DNA from: RYN-417 sp043745485
GTDB lineage: Bacteria > Patescibacteriota > Saccharimonadia > Saccharimonadales > JACDBH01
DNA: 13,834 nt
Direction: 5' to 3'
Assembly (NCBI GenBank): GCA_043745485.1
Contig: JAYTSU010000037.1
Coordinates: 1-13,834 of the forward strand
Part shown: positions 1 to 7,103 of the stretch, piece by piece
How the letters are laid out: each line of letters begins with the position of its first letter
Position numbering within the stretch: position 1 is the stretch's first letter
Notes under the pieces: generated by a model
Seen by the model: the letters and a program-made list of their open reading frames with translations, nothing else
Told to the model about the DNA's origin: nothing
Databases searched by the model: none
Made by a program: the position numbers and the translations under genes

Positions 1-129
1 CCGGAATTGTTACGAAAAGACATTAAGGATGGCATAAATAAGCCCGATGATTTAGCAGCTAAATACAATGTTAGTGTTGACGCACTATGGCTTCAACTAA
101 GAAATACAAATCTCTTCAAGATACTTTAA
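1..129 (+). CDS. C-terminal fragment of possible ImmA/IrrE-type metallopeptidase
   Basis: The window opens inside a reading frame that runs in frame 1 to a TAA at 127-129, leaving 42 residues. The tail reads as a short helix pair (...DDLAAKYNVSVDALWLQLRN...) ending in a hydrophobic stretch. In ImmA/IrrE-family proteins a similar segment follows the zinc-metallopeptidase domain: an 'A.kF.VS..a...RL' helix-turn-helix-like tail. The catalytic HExxH motif would lie upstream, outside the window, so the family call rests on this tail alone. Known ImmA/IrrE members cleave phage or ICE repressors (ImmA on ImmR in ICEBs1), which would fit a mobile element. It lies 29 bp upstream of the next gene on the same strand and may be co-transcribed with it. 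It could equally be the end of another DNA-binding protein. Confidence 0.45.
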   Translation, partial: PELLRKDIKDGINKPDDLAAKYNVSVDALWLQLRNTNLFKIL

Positions 130-158
130 TATACTGCGACCGGGCGTAAAATATATGT

Positions 159-1361
159 ATGTACACTAATCTAAAAGAACGATCCTGGTATGAAGATATA
201 TATGATCGATTGACAGTTAAGGATGCTCGTCGTGACATGGTCTACTACGAAGAATTCCACGAAAAGTTCGAGAAAAAGCTACCCAAAGATGACAAAATCG
301 ATCGAGCTGGAAATGCCTTAGTACTCAATGTCTTCTATATGCAGTCTGTTGGCAATGAATTGTTACGACGGTACGAAGAACGTGAGTCATCTATCACAGA
401 ATGGATGGCAAAAGACGAAGCCAAAGACGCTCAAATAGCCGAAGCTAGGCTCAGTGAAGAACCGTATTGCCATCATTGTAGTAAGCTAGGTTTACGCATT
501 ATTGATAAATCGTTAATGCATCGTGGCAAAACGTACAAACATGATGATCCCGAAGAAGTGTTATTCATGCTAAAGTGCCCTCACTGCGATAAAAACAGCG
601 CTTTTTGGGAAGATGGCACGGCATGGAAGGTCAAACCGACTCTATGTCCTAAATGTAATTCTGAAGTTACTCATAACTCGACCAAAACTAAGAAGTCATT
701 CACAATTACCTACACCTGCGTGTCTTGTAAACACGTTTTCAAAGACAAGATGGATATAGGTGCTAAAACCAAGGTACCCGATCCTGATTATGAAAAAGAC
801 CGCATCCATTTCTGCTTACTTGATATAGAGTTTCGGAAAAAACTCTTCAATGTACGAAAAGGCTTGAAGGATATGGCTGAATGGGGCAAAGAGCTCAAAG
901 AAAAAGAAGACAACAAGCATATCTATGATGCTGTGAAGGAATTGAAGAAGCCAAAGATTACCGAGCTGATACCACTACTATCTGAACCACTCGAAAAAGC
1001 TGACTATATCGAATTCCATTTGGATAAACCCGAAATGGGTCGTGACGTGTTTGTGGGCTTCAGTTGCTTGGACAGTAAGTCGGACCGTGACGACTACGAC
1101 AGCAGAAAAACCCTAAAGAAGCTAGTTGATAGCATTCTGCAGGACACTAACTGGCGACTAGCAAGCGATGGCATATCTTGCATATCTTATCGACTTGGGT
1201 ACTTGAACGGGCGTGTACGTGCCTATGAAGGCGAAGAAGCCCTAAAAGATTTAGTTATCAAGAGCGGGAAGTTGAAGCCCAAGCAAACAAGTAGCCTTGC
1301 TACTAACAAAAGGGCTGATAGAACGCTCAAAACCCCTGATGGGCGTGAAGTAATCCTCTAG
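159..1361 (+). CDS. Uncharacterised protein with four CxxC zinc-ribbon pairs
   Basis: I do not recognise this 400-residue protein. It has a charged, probably helical N-terminus (1-100) and then four CxxC pairs at C104/C107, C140/C143, C163/C166 and C187/C190. These are spaced as two consecutive zinc ribbons. A lysine/glutamate-rich region with helical character follows (about 225-275), then a mixed alpha/beta C-terminus. No catalytic motif, signal peptide or membrane segment is evident. The ATG at 159 has no SD; a TAAAAT box at 147-152 sits where a -10 element would give a leaderless start, but no good -35 is visible. The preceding gene ends 29 bp upstream, so an operon is equally likely. The paired ribbons suggest nucleic-acid binding or a structural role, which is inference only. 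Confidence 0.85.
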   Translation: MYTNLKERSWYEDIYDRLTVKDARRDMVYYEEFHEKFEKKLPKDDKIDRAGNALVLNVFYMQSVGNELLRRYEERESSITEWMAKDEAKDAQIAEARLSEEPYCHHCSKLGLRIIDKSLMHRGKTYKHDDPEEVLFMLKCPHCDKNSAFWEDGTAWKVKPTLCPKCNSEVTHNSTKTKKSFTITYTCVSCKHVFKDKMDIGAKTKVPDPDYEKDRIHFCLLDIEFRKKLFNVRKGLKDMAEWGKELKEKEDNKHIYDAVKELKKPKITELIPLLSEPLEKADYIEFHLDKPEMGRDVFVGFSCLDSKSDRDDYDSRKTLKKLVDSILQDTNWRLASDGISCISYRLGYLNGRVRAYEGEEALKDLVIKSGKLKPKQTSSLATNKRADRTLKTPDGREVIL

Positions 1362-1561
1362 AAACGAGACACTCCCAAAAATAGCTGCTTTGTGTCCCAT
1401 TTGTCCCACTTTGTGCGCCAACACCCCTGTAATTCGTACCAGACCTGTATGCTCAGCCAGATGCGACAGCAGAATTTTCAGACCTAAGTCCCTAATTCTG
1501 CTTTTGCATCAGCAAAGAGAGAAATACTAGCAAGAAGAGTCGTTAATTCGGCTCTTTTTGT
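1362..1561. other. Convergent intergenic region between zinc-ribbon gene and integrase
   Basis: This 200-bp stretch holds no credible gene. It contains imperfect short repeats of TTTGT(GT)CCCA near 1389-1414, a 9-bp perfect dyad at 1468-1502 and a terminator hairpin at 1535-1563. It borders the 3' end of the serine recombinase gene, so it is one of two places where an attachment site could lie. Confidence 0.7.
1468..1502. repeat. 9-bp perfect inverted repeat, 17-nt spacer
   Basis: AGCAGAATT (1468-1476) is the exact reverse complement of AATTCTGCT (1494-1502). A short T run follows the right arm, so it could be a weak terminator for the rightward gene ending at 1361. A 35-bp dyad next to a serine recombinase gene is also compatible with half of an attachment site. 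The sequence alone does not decide between these. Confidence 0.55.
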
Positions 1562-1563
1562 TT
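1535..1563 (+). terminator. Rho-independent terminator, rightward
   Basis: AAGAGTCG (1535-1542) pairs with CGGCTCTT (1549-1556) through eight pairs including one G-U, with loop TTAATT. A T-rich tail (TTTGTTT) follows on the + strand. It would stop transcripts of the zinc-ribbon gene from running into the opposing integrase gene; its tail touches the integrase stop codon. Read from the other strand there is no U tract, so it acts rightward only. Confidence 0.8.
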
Positions 1564-2848
1564 AGTCGCTTAGTCTGCGGTAGATCTGCTTGTTTTTGAC
1601 GAATAATGGGACGTTTAGGCCTCTCAGAAGTCCGTCTTGCTCACTTATGGTGCCTTGTTTGAGTACATAGCTTGCATAGTTCCTGAAGTGGGCTCGCTCG
1701 GAGAGATGTAGCCCATGATCTTTGATTAGTTGGCTAGTTATTCGTTTGTGTTGTTCGATCCTATTAAATAATTTCTCGGTCGGCTCGATATCATCAAAAT
1801 CTGATGCTTCTATCATTACTAAAATTTGCTCGGTTACCATACTGGTGGTAATAGATCGCTCAGGACAGTCAGGATCTTTAGTCGACTTAGTGCAACGATA
1901 GTAAACATGCCTGTTTTTGCCACCGTCTACTCGCTTTTTGAAGTGTTCCTCGACAGTTAGCCTCGAACCACACGACCCACAGTAGAATAGATGTTTGAAT
2001 GGGAATTGTTTAGATCCCCATGCTGGTTTTTCCGGTACTAGCGAGTCCATACGCGCCCTTACCATGTCGAATAATTCTTTAGTGATAATTGGCGGATGCA
2101 TACCTTTATATAGCGGGCCACCGGCAGGATATTCGAAGTATCCGTAGTAGAAGGGGTTGGTCATGATCCTATAAATCTGACTAAGCGACAATTCTGCTCC
2201 CGATTTTGTCTTAAAACCTGTTTCATCAAGCCAGTCTTTTATGGTTCTGCCACTTTGGTGCAGCAATCCCGATCGCTCAAACATTTCCTTAACAATCGGT
2301 GCTCGATCGGTATCAAGCACAATATCCCTCACACCACCAAACGCTCGGTTAACATAACCAATTGGTGCTGCTCCTGGTCGCCAGCCCATCTCACATTTGG
2401 CACGTATGCCACGTTTAACGTTAATACCACGATTATCGTTCTCCAGCTTGGCTTGCGAGCACAAAATCATAAGAAGAAACTTTTCATTTGGCGTGTTGCT
2501 AAAGCTTTGACCGAACGTACGTATGCGTTGCAATCGATTTAAGTCCATCAAATCCACAAGCGATCCAAGGTCTCCTGCATTTCTGCTTAGTCGGTCAGGA
2601 GCCCATGTCAGAATTGCATTGTATTTGCCGTTCCTTAGGTCATGCAGCAACTCATTGAATACAGGCCTGTGCCCTGATTCTTTTGCCGAGAAGCTCTCTT
2701 GTTTTATGACAACGACATTCAGCTCCTCACGAGTTGCCATTGCTTGCATTTCCTTGATTTGAGAGTCTATAGACATTGCTTGACGCTCGTCGGATTCGCT
2801 CGATTTTCGGGCATAAAGACAGTACTTTAGATCTGTTATCGGCTGCAT
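1562..2848 (-). CDS. Serine recombinase / phage-type integrase
   Basis: This 428-residue site-specific recombinase probably integrates and excises the element through a 5'-phosphoserine intermediate. The N-terminal resolvase-like catalytic domain (about 8-150) has the YARKSS motif with candidate nucleophile Ser16 and the conserved DRLSR arginine motif at 85-89. A recombinase domain (about 155-270, with GWRPGAAPIGY) follows. A zinc ribbon then carries C290, C293, C319 and C328. The C-terminus after the ribbon is only about 100 residues, short for large serine integrases, which often exceed 450 residues. The ATG at 2848 has no clear SD and lies close to the start of the domain, so a later start is unlikely. 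It diverges from the methyltransferase gene over 80 bp. No accessory directionality factor is recognised. Confidence 0.95.
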   Translation of the reverse strand: MQPITDLKYCLYARKSSESDERQAMSIDSQIKEMQAMATREELNVVVIKQESFSAKESGHRPVFNELLHDLRNGKYNAILTWAPDRLSRNAGDLGSLVDLMDLNRLQRIRTFGQSFSNTPNEKFLLMILCSQAKLENDNRGINVKRGIRAKCEMGWRPGAAPIGYVNRAFGGVRDIVLDTDRAPIVKEMFERSGLLHQSGRTIKDWLDETGFKTKSGAELSLSQIYRIMTNPFYYGYFEYPAGGPLYKGMHPPIITKELFDMVRARMDSLVPEKPAWGSKQFPFKHLFYCGSCGSRLTVEEHFKKRVDGGKNRHVYYRCTKSTKDPDCPERSITTSMVTEQILVMIEASDFDDIEPTEKLFNRIEQHKRITSQLIKDHGLHLSERAHFRNYASYVLKQGTISEQDGLLRGLNVPLFVKNKQIYRRLSD

Positions 2849-2928
2849 TTCAAGTACTACAGTACCGCTGCGGTTAAATTAAGTCTAGGCTCTATGGTAA
2901 ATCACCTTCATATGTTAAATTGGTATAT
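2849..2928. promoter_or_regulatory. Divergent intergenic region, integrase/methyltransferase
   Basis: This 80-bp gap separates two divergent genes and must hold the start signals of at least one. It contains an odd palindrome ACCGCTGCGGT (2863-2873) beside GTAC repeats (2853-2864). On the minus strand TAGACT and TACTGT lie 17 bp apart around that palindrome and could form a weak integrase promoter. AT-rich TATGTTAAAT precedes the methyltransferase start. No strong consensus promoter or SD is visible on either side. Confidence 0.45.
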
Positions 2929-5622
2929 ATGTATAAAACCATAAGCTTTCCAAAAACGGAGTCCGGAACGGAAAAGATTGAGAGACTTAGGATATTGATC
3001 CCACAGTCAAACAATCAAGGTTTTATAAGTTGGATAGATAAGCTGAGCAGCAAGGAGCTCCGATACCTACTAACTGATTCGTATTCAAATCTGCATTCAA
3101 GGGCGCAAGAAAATGATCTTCATCTTTCAGAACTTGCCCTAAATGAACTAAAGAGCCATTATCAAAAGCTTCTACTAATTACAGGTAACAAAAAGGCTGA
3201 GCAGATAGATTTATTTGCTAATGTTTCTGAAGAAAAATTGCTTGGCCGTCACGGAACTTTCATGCCCAACAGAGTCGAGTCTATACATAGGTGGTATCCC
3301 TACGTTGAGGGCTTTTCGTCTACATTCGTTGAATCGATCATTGAGAAGTGGTCAGCTGGAGCTGAGGCAATTTATGACCCGTTTGCTGGCACGGGCACGG
3401 CCATGACCGTTGCTTCTATTAATGGCATCAAGGGCTATTACAGCGAAATAAACCCGTTCATGCGTCTTGTTATCGAGGCAAAGACAAATATTCTGAAAAG
3501 AGTTGCTAGGAGTAAGTTAGAGCTAAGCGAATATTTGTTCGCCACATTGGAGCTAGCAAAAACACTACAACTAACACTAGAGGAAGCCGAAGGAAGATTA
3601 TCAGCGGCATTTCCTGGTCGCCCTTATTTTATCGGAAATAGGCTAATTGAAATCATTGCAATCAAAGATGCAGTAAATAAATTCGAAACTACCAACGAAG
3701 ACTTCAAAAAGATCGCATTGCTAGCATTAGGAAGCATAGGCGTGCCGAGTAGTGAAACTAAGCGGTCTTCTGATTTAAGATATCGCACACCTAAGGAGCT
3801 ACTTGACCCATCCTATAGCGTATTTGAAGCTTATGATAAGAAGATAACCCAAATAGTAGATGACATACACCCAGATCTGAATCTGATGTCAGAATCAACC
3901 TACGCTAGCGAGAATGCAGTAAAGATAAATGATTATCCAAACAGTGTGGATATGGTCATTACATCGCCTCCTTATCTCAATGGGACTAACTATTTTCGTA
4001 ACACTAAGATCGAACTTTGGTTAGCAGGATTTATAGAGCACGAGAAAGATTTAAGTTACTTCACTAGGGAAGCCATGATTGCTGGAATTAATAATGTCAG
4101 TAAAGCCTCTCGTGAGATCAAAAAGTACGACTTCGTTGAACCCGTTGCAAAAGAGTTGGATGAGGTTGCGTATGACGGAAGAATACCAACCTTAATCAGA
4201 GGGTACTGCTCTGACACGGAGTTATGGTTAGCAAATTGCAAAAACATGATGAAACCCTACGCAAAGTTGGTTATTGATATCGGGGACTCTAGATTTGCTG
4301 GAGTGCATGTTCCCACGGACGTTTATATTATCAAAATTGCAGAGAGCCTTGGCTTGAAACTCATAGATACTGAACTCGTTCGTAAACGTACCTCAAATGA
4401 CGGCACACCCTTAAAGCAAGTACTACTTACCTTTGAAAAAGCAGCTACACCGAAAAGAAGTGCTCACAAGCAAAGTTCAAGTAGTAGCCGCGTTAAAGCA
4501 TCTTACAAAGAACAAGCTTTAGCATTTGAAAAGTTACCTTACAAAGTAGAGCCCTATGGATCAAGGAACTGGGGGCACCCACTACACTCATTGTGCTCAT
4601 ACCAGGGCAAGTTAAAACCGGCCATAGCTCATTTCTTAATAGAATATTTTACTGAGGTGGGAGATACCGTTTTGGACCCACTGTCTGGTGCAGGCACAAT
4701 ACCTCTCGAAGCATTTCTTAATGGACGAAAAGCATTGGCAAATGACCTACAGGAACTAGGCTTTATATTAAGCAGCGCAAAGATCGCAAAGCCCTCACAC
4801 GATAAAGTGATCAAGGAAGTTGATAAGCTACTCAGATATGTCAACGAGCACAAATCAAAAATTGACCTTACTAAAATTGACGACAAGGACTTCGGGCTTA
4901 ATGGCAAAATACATGAGTACTTTCATGAAGAAAACCTAAAAGAAATCTTTGCTGCTAGAGAATATATCCTATTAAACAAGTGCAATACCGTAGAAAGATC
5001 AATAGTTTACGCATGCTTTCTGCACATTTTACATGGTAATAGACCGTACGCTTTATCTCGAAAATCCCATCCTGTAATGCCATTGAAGCCAAGTGGAGAT
5101 TTTGAATATAGGAATCTAGAGGAACGTCTTTACGCAAAAGTCGCACGTTCATTAAAGGCTTATGAAGGAGCAGAAACTATCAACGGCGAGGCTAGCCTTG
5201 GCTCATATGAAAAGCTTGGATACGATAACGAAGTGGATGCTATCATAACGTCTCCACCTTTTGCTGCATCTACTAAATTCTATATAGCCAACTGGATGAG
5301 GCTTTGGATGGCAGGTTGGCAGCCCGATGATTTCAAATCGAAGAAGCATGATTTTCTGGAAGAAAAGCAGAGAAAGAGCCTCGAGGTTTATTCTGATTTC
5401 TTCGAGAAATCACACAAGTGGCTAAAACCTAATGGTAAGTTAATATTACACCTGGGCAAAACAAAGAAATTCAATATGGCAGAAGAACTGTCTCAGTTAT
5501 GCGAGCCGTACTTCGAAGTTGTGCATGCTTTCGACGAAGATGTAGTTGGCGCAGAAAGTTTTGGGCTGAAAGACCAAGGTGCAACATTCGCACATCAATA
5601 TTTGTTTCTTATTAAGAAGTAA
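2929..5622 (+). CDS. Fused two-domain DNA amino-methyltransferase (modification subunit)
   Basis: This 897-residue protein carries two complete SAM-dependent methyltransferase domains in tandem. Domain 1 has motif I DPFAGTGT at D150 and catalytic TSPPY at 345-349. Domain 2 has DPLSGAGT at D583 and TSPPF at 774-778. Both SPPY/F motifs point to N4-cytosine or N6-adenine methylation. Motif I precedes motif IV by about 190 residues in each domain, leaving room for target recognition between them. Fused double methyltransferases in known type II systems (for example M.FokI) modify the two strands of an asymmetric site, so this enzyme probably does too. A serine-rich linker lies near 505-525. I start at ATG 2929 rather than a TTG nine bases upstream; neither has an SD. 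It converges tail-to-tail with an HNH nuclease, its likely restriction partner. Confidence 0.88.
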   Translation: MYKTISFPKTESGTEKIERLRILIPQSNNQGFISWIDKLSSKELRYLLTDSYSNLHSRAQENDLHLSELALNELKSHYQKLLLITGNKKAEQIDLFANVSEEKLLGRHGTFMPNRVESIHRWYPYVEGFSSTFVESIIEKWSAGAEAIYDPFAGTGTAMTVASINGIKGYYSEINPFMRLVIEAKTNILKRVARSKLELSEYLFATLELAKTLQLTLEEAEGRLSAAFPGRPYFIGNRLIEIIAIKDAVNKFETTNEDFKKIALLALGSIGVPSSETKRSSDLRYRTPKELLDPSYSVFEAYDKKITQIVDDIHPDLNLMSESTYASENAVKINDYPNSVDMVITSPPYLNGTNYFRNTKIELWLAGFIEHEKDLSYFTREAMIAGINNVSKASREIKKYDFVEPVAKELDEVAYDGRIPTLIRGYCSDTELWLANCKNMMKPYAKLVIDIGDSRFAGVHVPTDVYIIKIAESLGLKLIDTELVRKRTSNDGTPLKQVLLTFEKAATPKRSAHKQSSSSSRVKASYKEQALAFEKLPYKVEPYGSRNWGHPLHSLCSYQGKLKPAIAHFLIEYFTEVGDTVLDPLSGAGTIPLEAFLNGRKALANDLQELGFILSSAKIAKPSHDKVIKEVDKLLRYVNEHKSKIDLTKIDDKDFGLNGKIHEYFHEENLKEIFAAREYILLNKCNTVERSIVYACFLHILHGNRPYALSRKSHPVMPLKPSGDFEYRNLEERLYAKVARSLKAYEGAETINGEASLGSYEKLGYDNEVDAIITSPPFAASTKFYIANWMRLWMAGWQPDDFKSKKHDFLEEKQRKSLEVYSDFFEKSHKWLKPNGKLILHLGKTKKFNMAEELSQLCEPYFEVVHAFDEDVVGAESFGLKDQGATFAHQYLFLIKK

Positions 5623-7017
5623 TCATCTTATTCGTTTTGAGTATTCTTCACTCAAATTAAGTGGTGCGCCACCTTCACATTTGTTTAGAGTTTTTTGTAG
5701 TGCTTTCACTAATAACTCTGAGGCAACCTTACCGTCACGCTCCTTAGTGAGTTCCGGCTTGGTGATAAATTCACTAAAGAACCAATCAATACGTTTGATG
5801 AGAAGTTTTACTGCTTCCATATTTGGTCCCGGGACCAAGAGTTCCTCAATAGGGATGCCTGTTATCACCGATAGTGTGACTATCTGTTCTTCGGAGTAAT
5901 ACTCTACGGGTGACCTGTCGCGCTTCTGAGAGTTGCAGCTGCCACATAAACAAGTTGCAGTCTCGTCTAGTGGCCAAAGCAAGGCTAATGGTCGAGTGTG
6001 GTCTAGGTGCATCTCTTTTGAGCTGGCTATGTTCTTCCCACAGTTATAGCAAGCATGGCTAAACTTATCCCATATATAATCTGCTAGTTCAAGACCGTCA
6101 TGTTCATACCTAAACTTCAACTGGTGGCTGCCGTCATATAAATCGGTCAGTATTAGCTCAAGGGCTCTGCGTCTGGCGGCATCCTCTTTCATTTGTGCTG
6201 ATGTTCGCTGAGGATTGTGTGCAGCATTTACTTCAAACTTTTTACAGAACCTACATTCTAACTGATACCCGTAATCTAAAATCAATGGCTCGCCACTATC
6301 GAAGTTTTTTAACTTGCCGAAGCCAGTATGCTGGCATGGTCTCCGATGTTCTGCAACGCAGTGATTAGAAAAACTAAGTTGGATTCTTTCATTATTAACA
6401 TTAAACGGTAAGAATCTTGCGCATCTATTGCACGACTTTAGGTGGATATCAAAAGTCTGATCTGAAAGAGTAGAACCACTAATGGTGGTTTCACCTTCGA
6501 CACTAATAAAATCGGCTTCAGGAGCGAATTGATACATATTTGCAAGTAGGACTGGCTTTTCAAGTCGTGCCCACTCCAAATGCTTATGTGTGACGATTCC
6601 ACAGTTCATCAAGTATAGTCCTAGCCGTACGTCAGTTTTGGCTCTGAATGTAACGGTTATATGGCTATCTTCGTCGGATTCGCTGATCCACATTGAGCCA
6701 ACTTTACCCCAATCTGGGTATATTGCCCGGGTATTAGTAACCTTGTCTGCTGCTACTCCTTCAATAATGACTTCGATTTCACCATCTGATGTATACCAGC
6801 CACCGAACGCCGATAAGCCAGATGTTTTATTCGGAACAATAAAATCTACTGTCACGACAGTGCCATTGCTTAGACTGTAGGTGGGAACTTTCTCAATCTT
6901 AAACTCACCACCTGTAGTATCGGGGTGGCTATTAAATCCGGATTTACGAGTTGTTATTCTTCGTCTTCCAGAAAATTGGGTTTTGCCGGGTAATTTACCG
7001 CCGCCATCTTGAAGCAT
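5623..7017 (-). CDS. HNH nuclease, probable type II restriction endonuclease
   Basis: This 464-residue protein is probably the endonuclease partner of the opposing methyltransferase. The N-terminal 170 residues look beta-rich with glycines and aromatics (GGWYTSDG, LYLMNCGIVTHKHLEWAR) and resemble a beta-sandwich. Next come cysteine/histidine clusters (C196/C199, H219-C220, H224, C228, H230, C255/C258), likely zinc sites. The HNH domain spans about 320-366: C323xxC326, LDH at 338-340, C358xxC361 and N362. The C-terminus is helical and lysine-rich. A clear SD (AAGGAG, minus strand) lies seven bases before the ATG and is contained in an inverted repeat. Its stop codon directly abuts the methyltransferase stop, and the terminase large gene ends 86 bp upstream. 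A modification-dependent (type IV) nuclease or phage HNH enzyme is an alternative. Confidence 0.75.
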   Translation of the reverse strand: MLQDGGGKLPGKTQFSGRRRITTRKSGFNSHPDTTGGEFKIEKVPTYSLSNGTVVTVDFIVPNKTSGLSAFGGWYTSDGEIEVIIEGVAADKVTNTRAIYPDWGKVGSMWISESDEDSHITVTFRAKTDVRLGLYLMNCGIVTHKHLEWARLEKPVLLANMYQFAPEADFISVEGETTISGSTLSDQTFDIHLKSCNRCARFLPFNVNNERIQLSFSNHCVAEHRRPCQHTGFGKLKNFDSGEPLILDYGYQLECRFCKKFEVNAAHNPQRTSAQMKEDAARRRALELILTDLYDGSHQLKFRYEHDGLELADYIWDKFSHACYNCGKNIASSKEMHLDHTRPLALLWPLDETATCLCGSCNSQKRDRSPVEYYSEEQIVTLSVITGIPIEELLVPGPNMEAVKLLIKRIDWFFSEFITKPELTKERDGKVASELLVKALQKTLNKCEGGAPLNLSEEYSKRIR

Positions 7018-7024
7018 GAATGTT

Positions 7025-7056
7025 CTCCTTGCCTCAGTTTAGCAATTTGCAAGGAG
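7025..7056 (-). promoter_or_regulatory. Hairpin that would sequester the SD of the HNH nuclease gene
   Basis: On the minus-strand transcript CUCCUUGC (7032-7025 complement of the right arm) pairs perfectly with GCAAGGAG over eight base pairs, with a 16-nt loop. The 3' arm contains the whole AAGGAG ribosome binding site of the nuclease, seven bases before its ATG at 7017. The 5' arm is a true anti-SD. Pairing would lower translation of the nuclease. The structure is seen in the sequence; its regulatory effect is inferred. Confidence 0.65.
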
Positions 7057-7103
7057 TTAAACAAAGACTTCTAATTTTATCGCGTGATTACGAGACCCCA
7101 TTA

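Noticed and set aside
1389..1415. Imperfect TTTGT-CCCA repeats as replication iterons or CRISPR repeats
   Set aside because: There are only two or three short, unevenly spaced copies, and no replication initiator or cas gene is present.
1362..1561. tRNA or tmRNA gene serving as attachment site
   Set aside because: No acceptor stem, T-loop GTTCRA motif or cloverleaf could be found in this spacer.
2255..2762. Two rightward open frames inside the integrase gene
   Set aside because: They are antisense to conserved serine recombinase sequence and show no recognisable protein features.
2920..2928. TTG 2920 as methyltransferase start
   Set aside because: An ATG follows nine bases later and there is no SD to favour the TTG.
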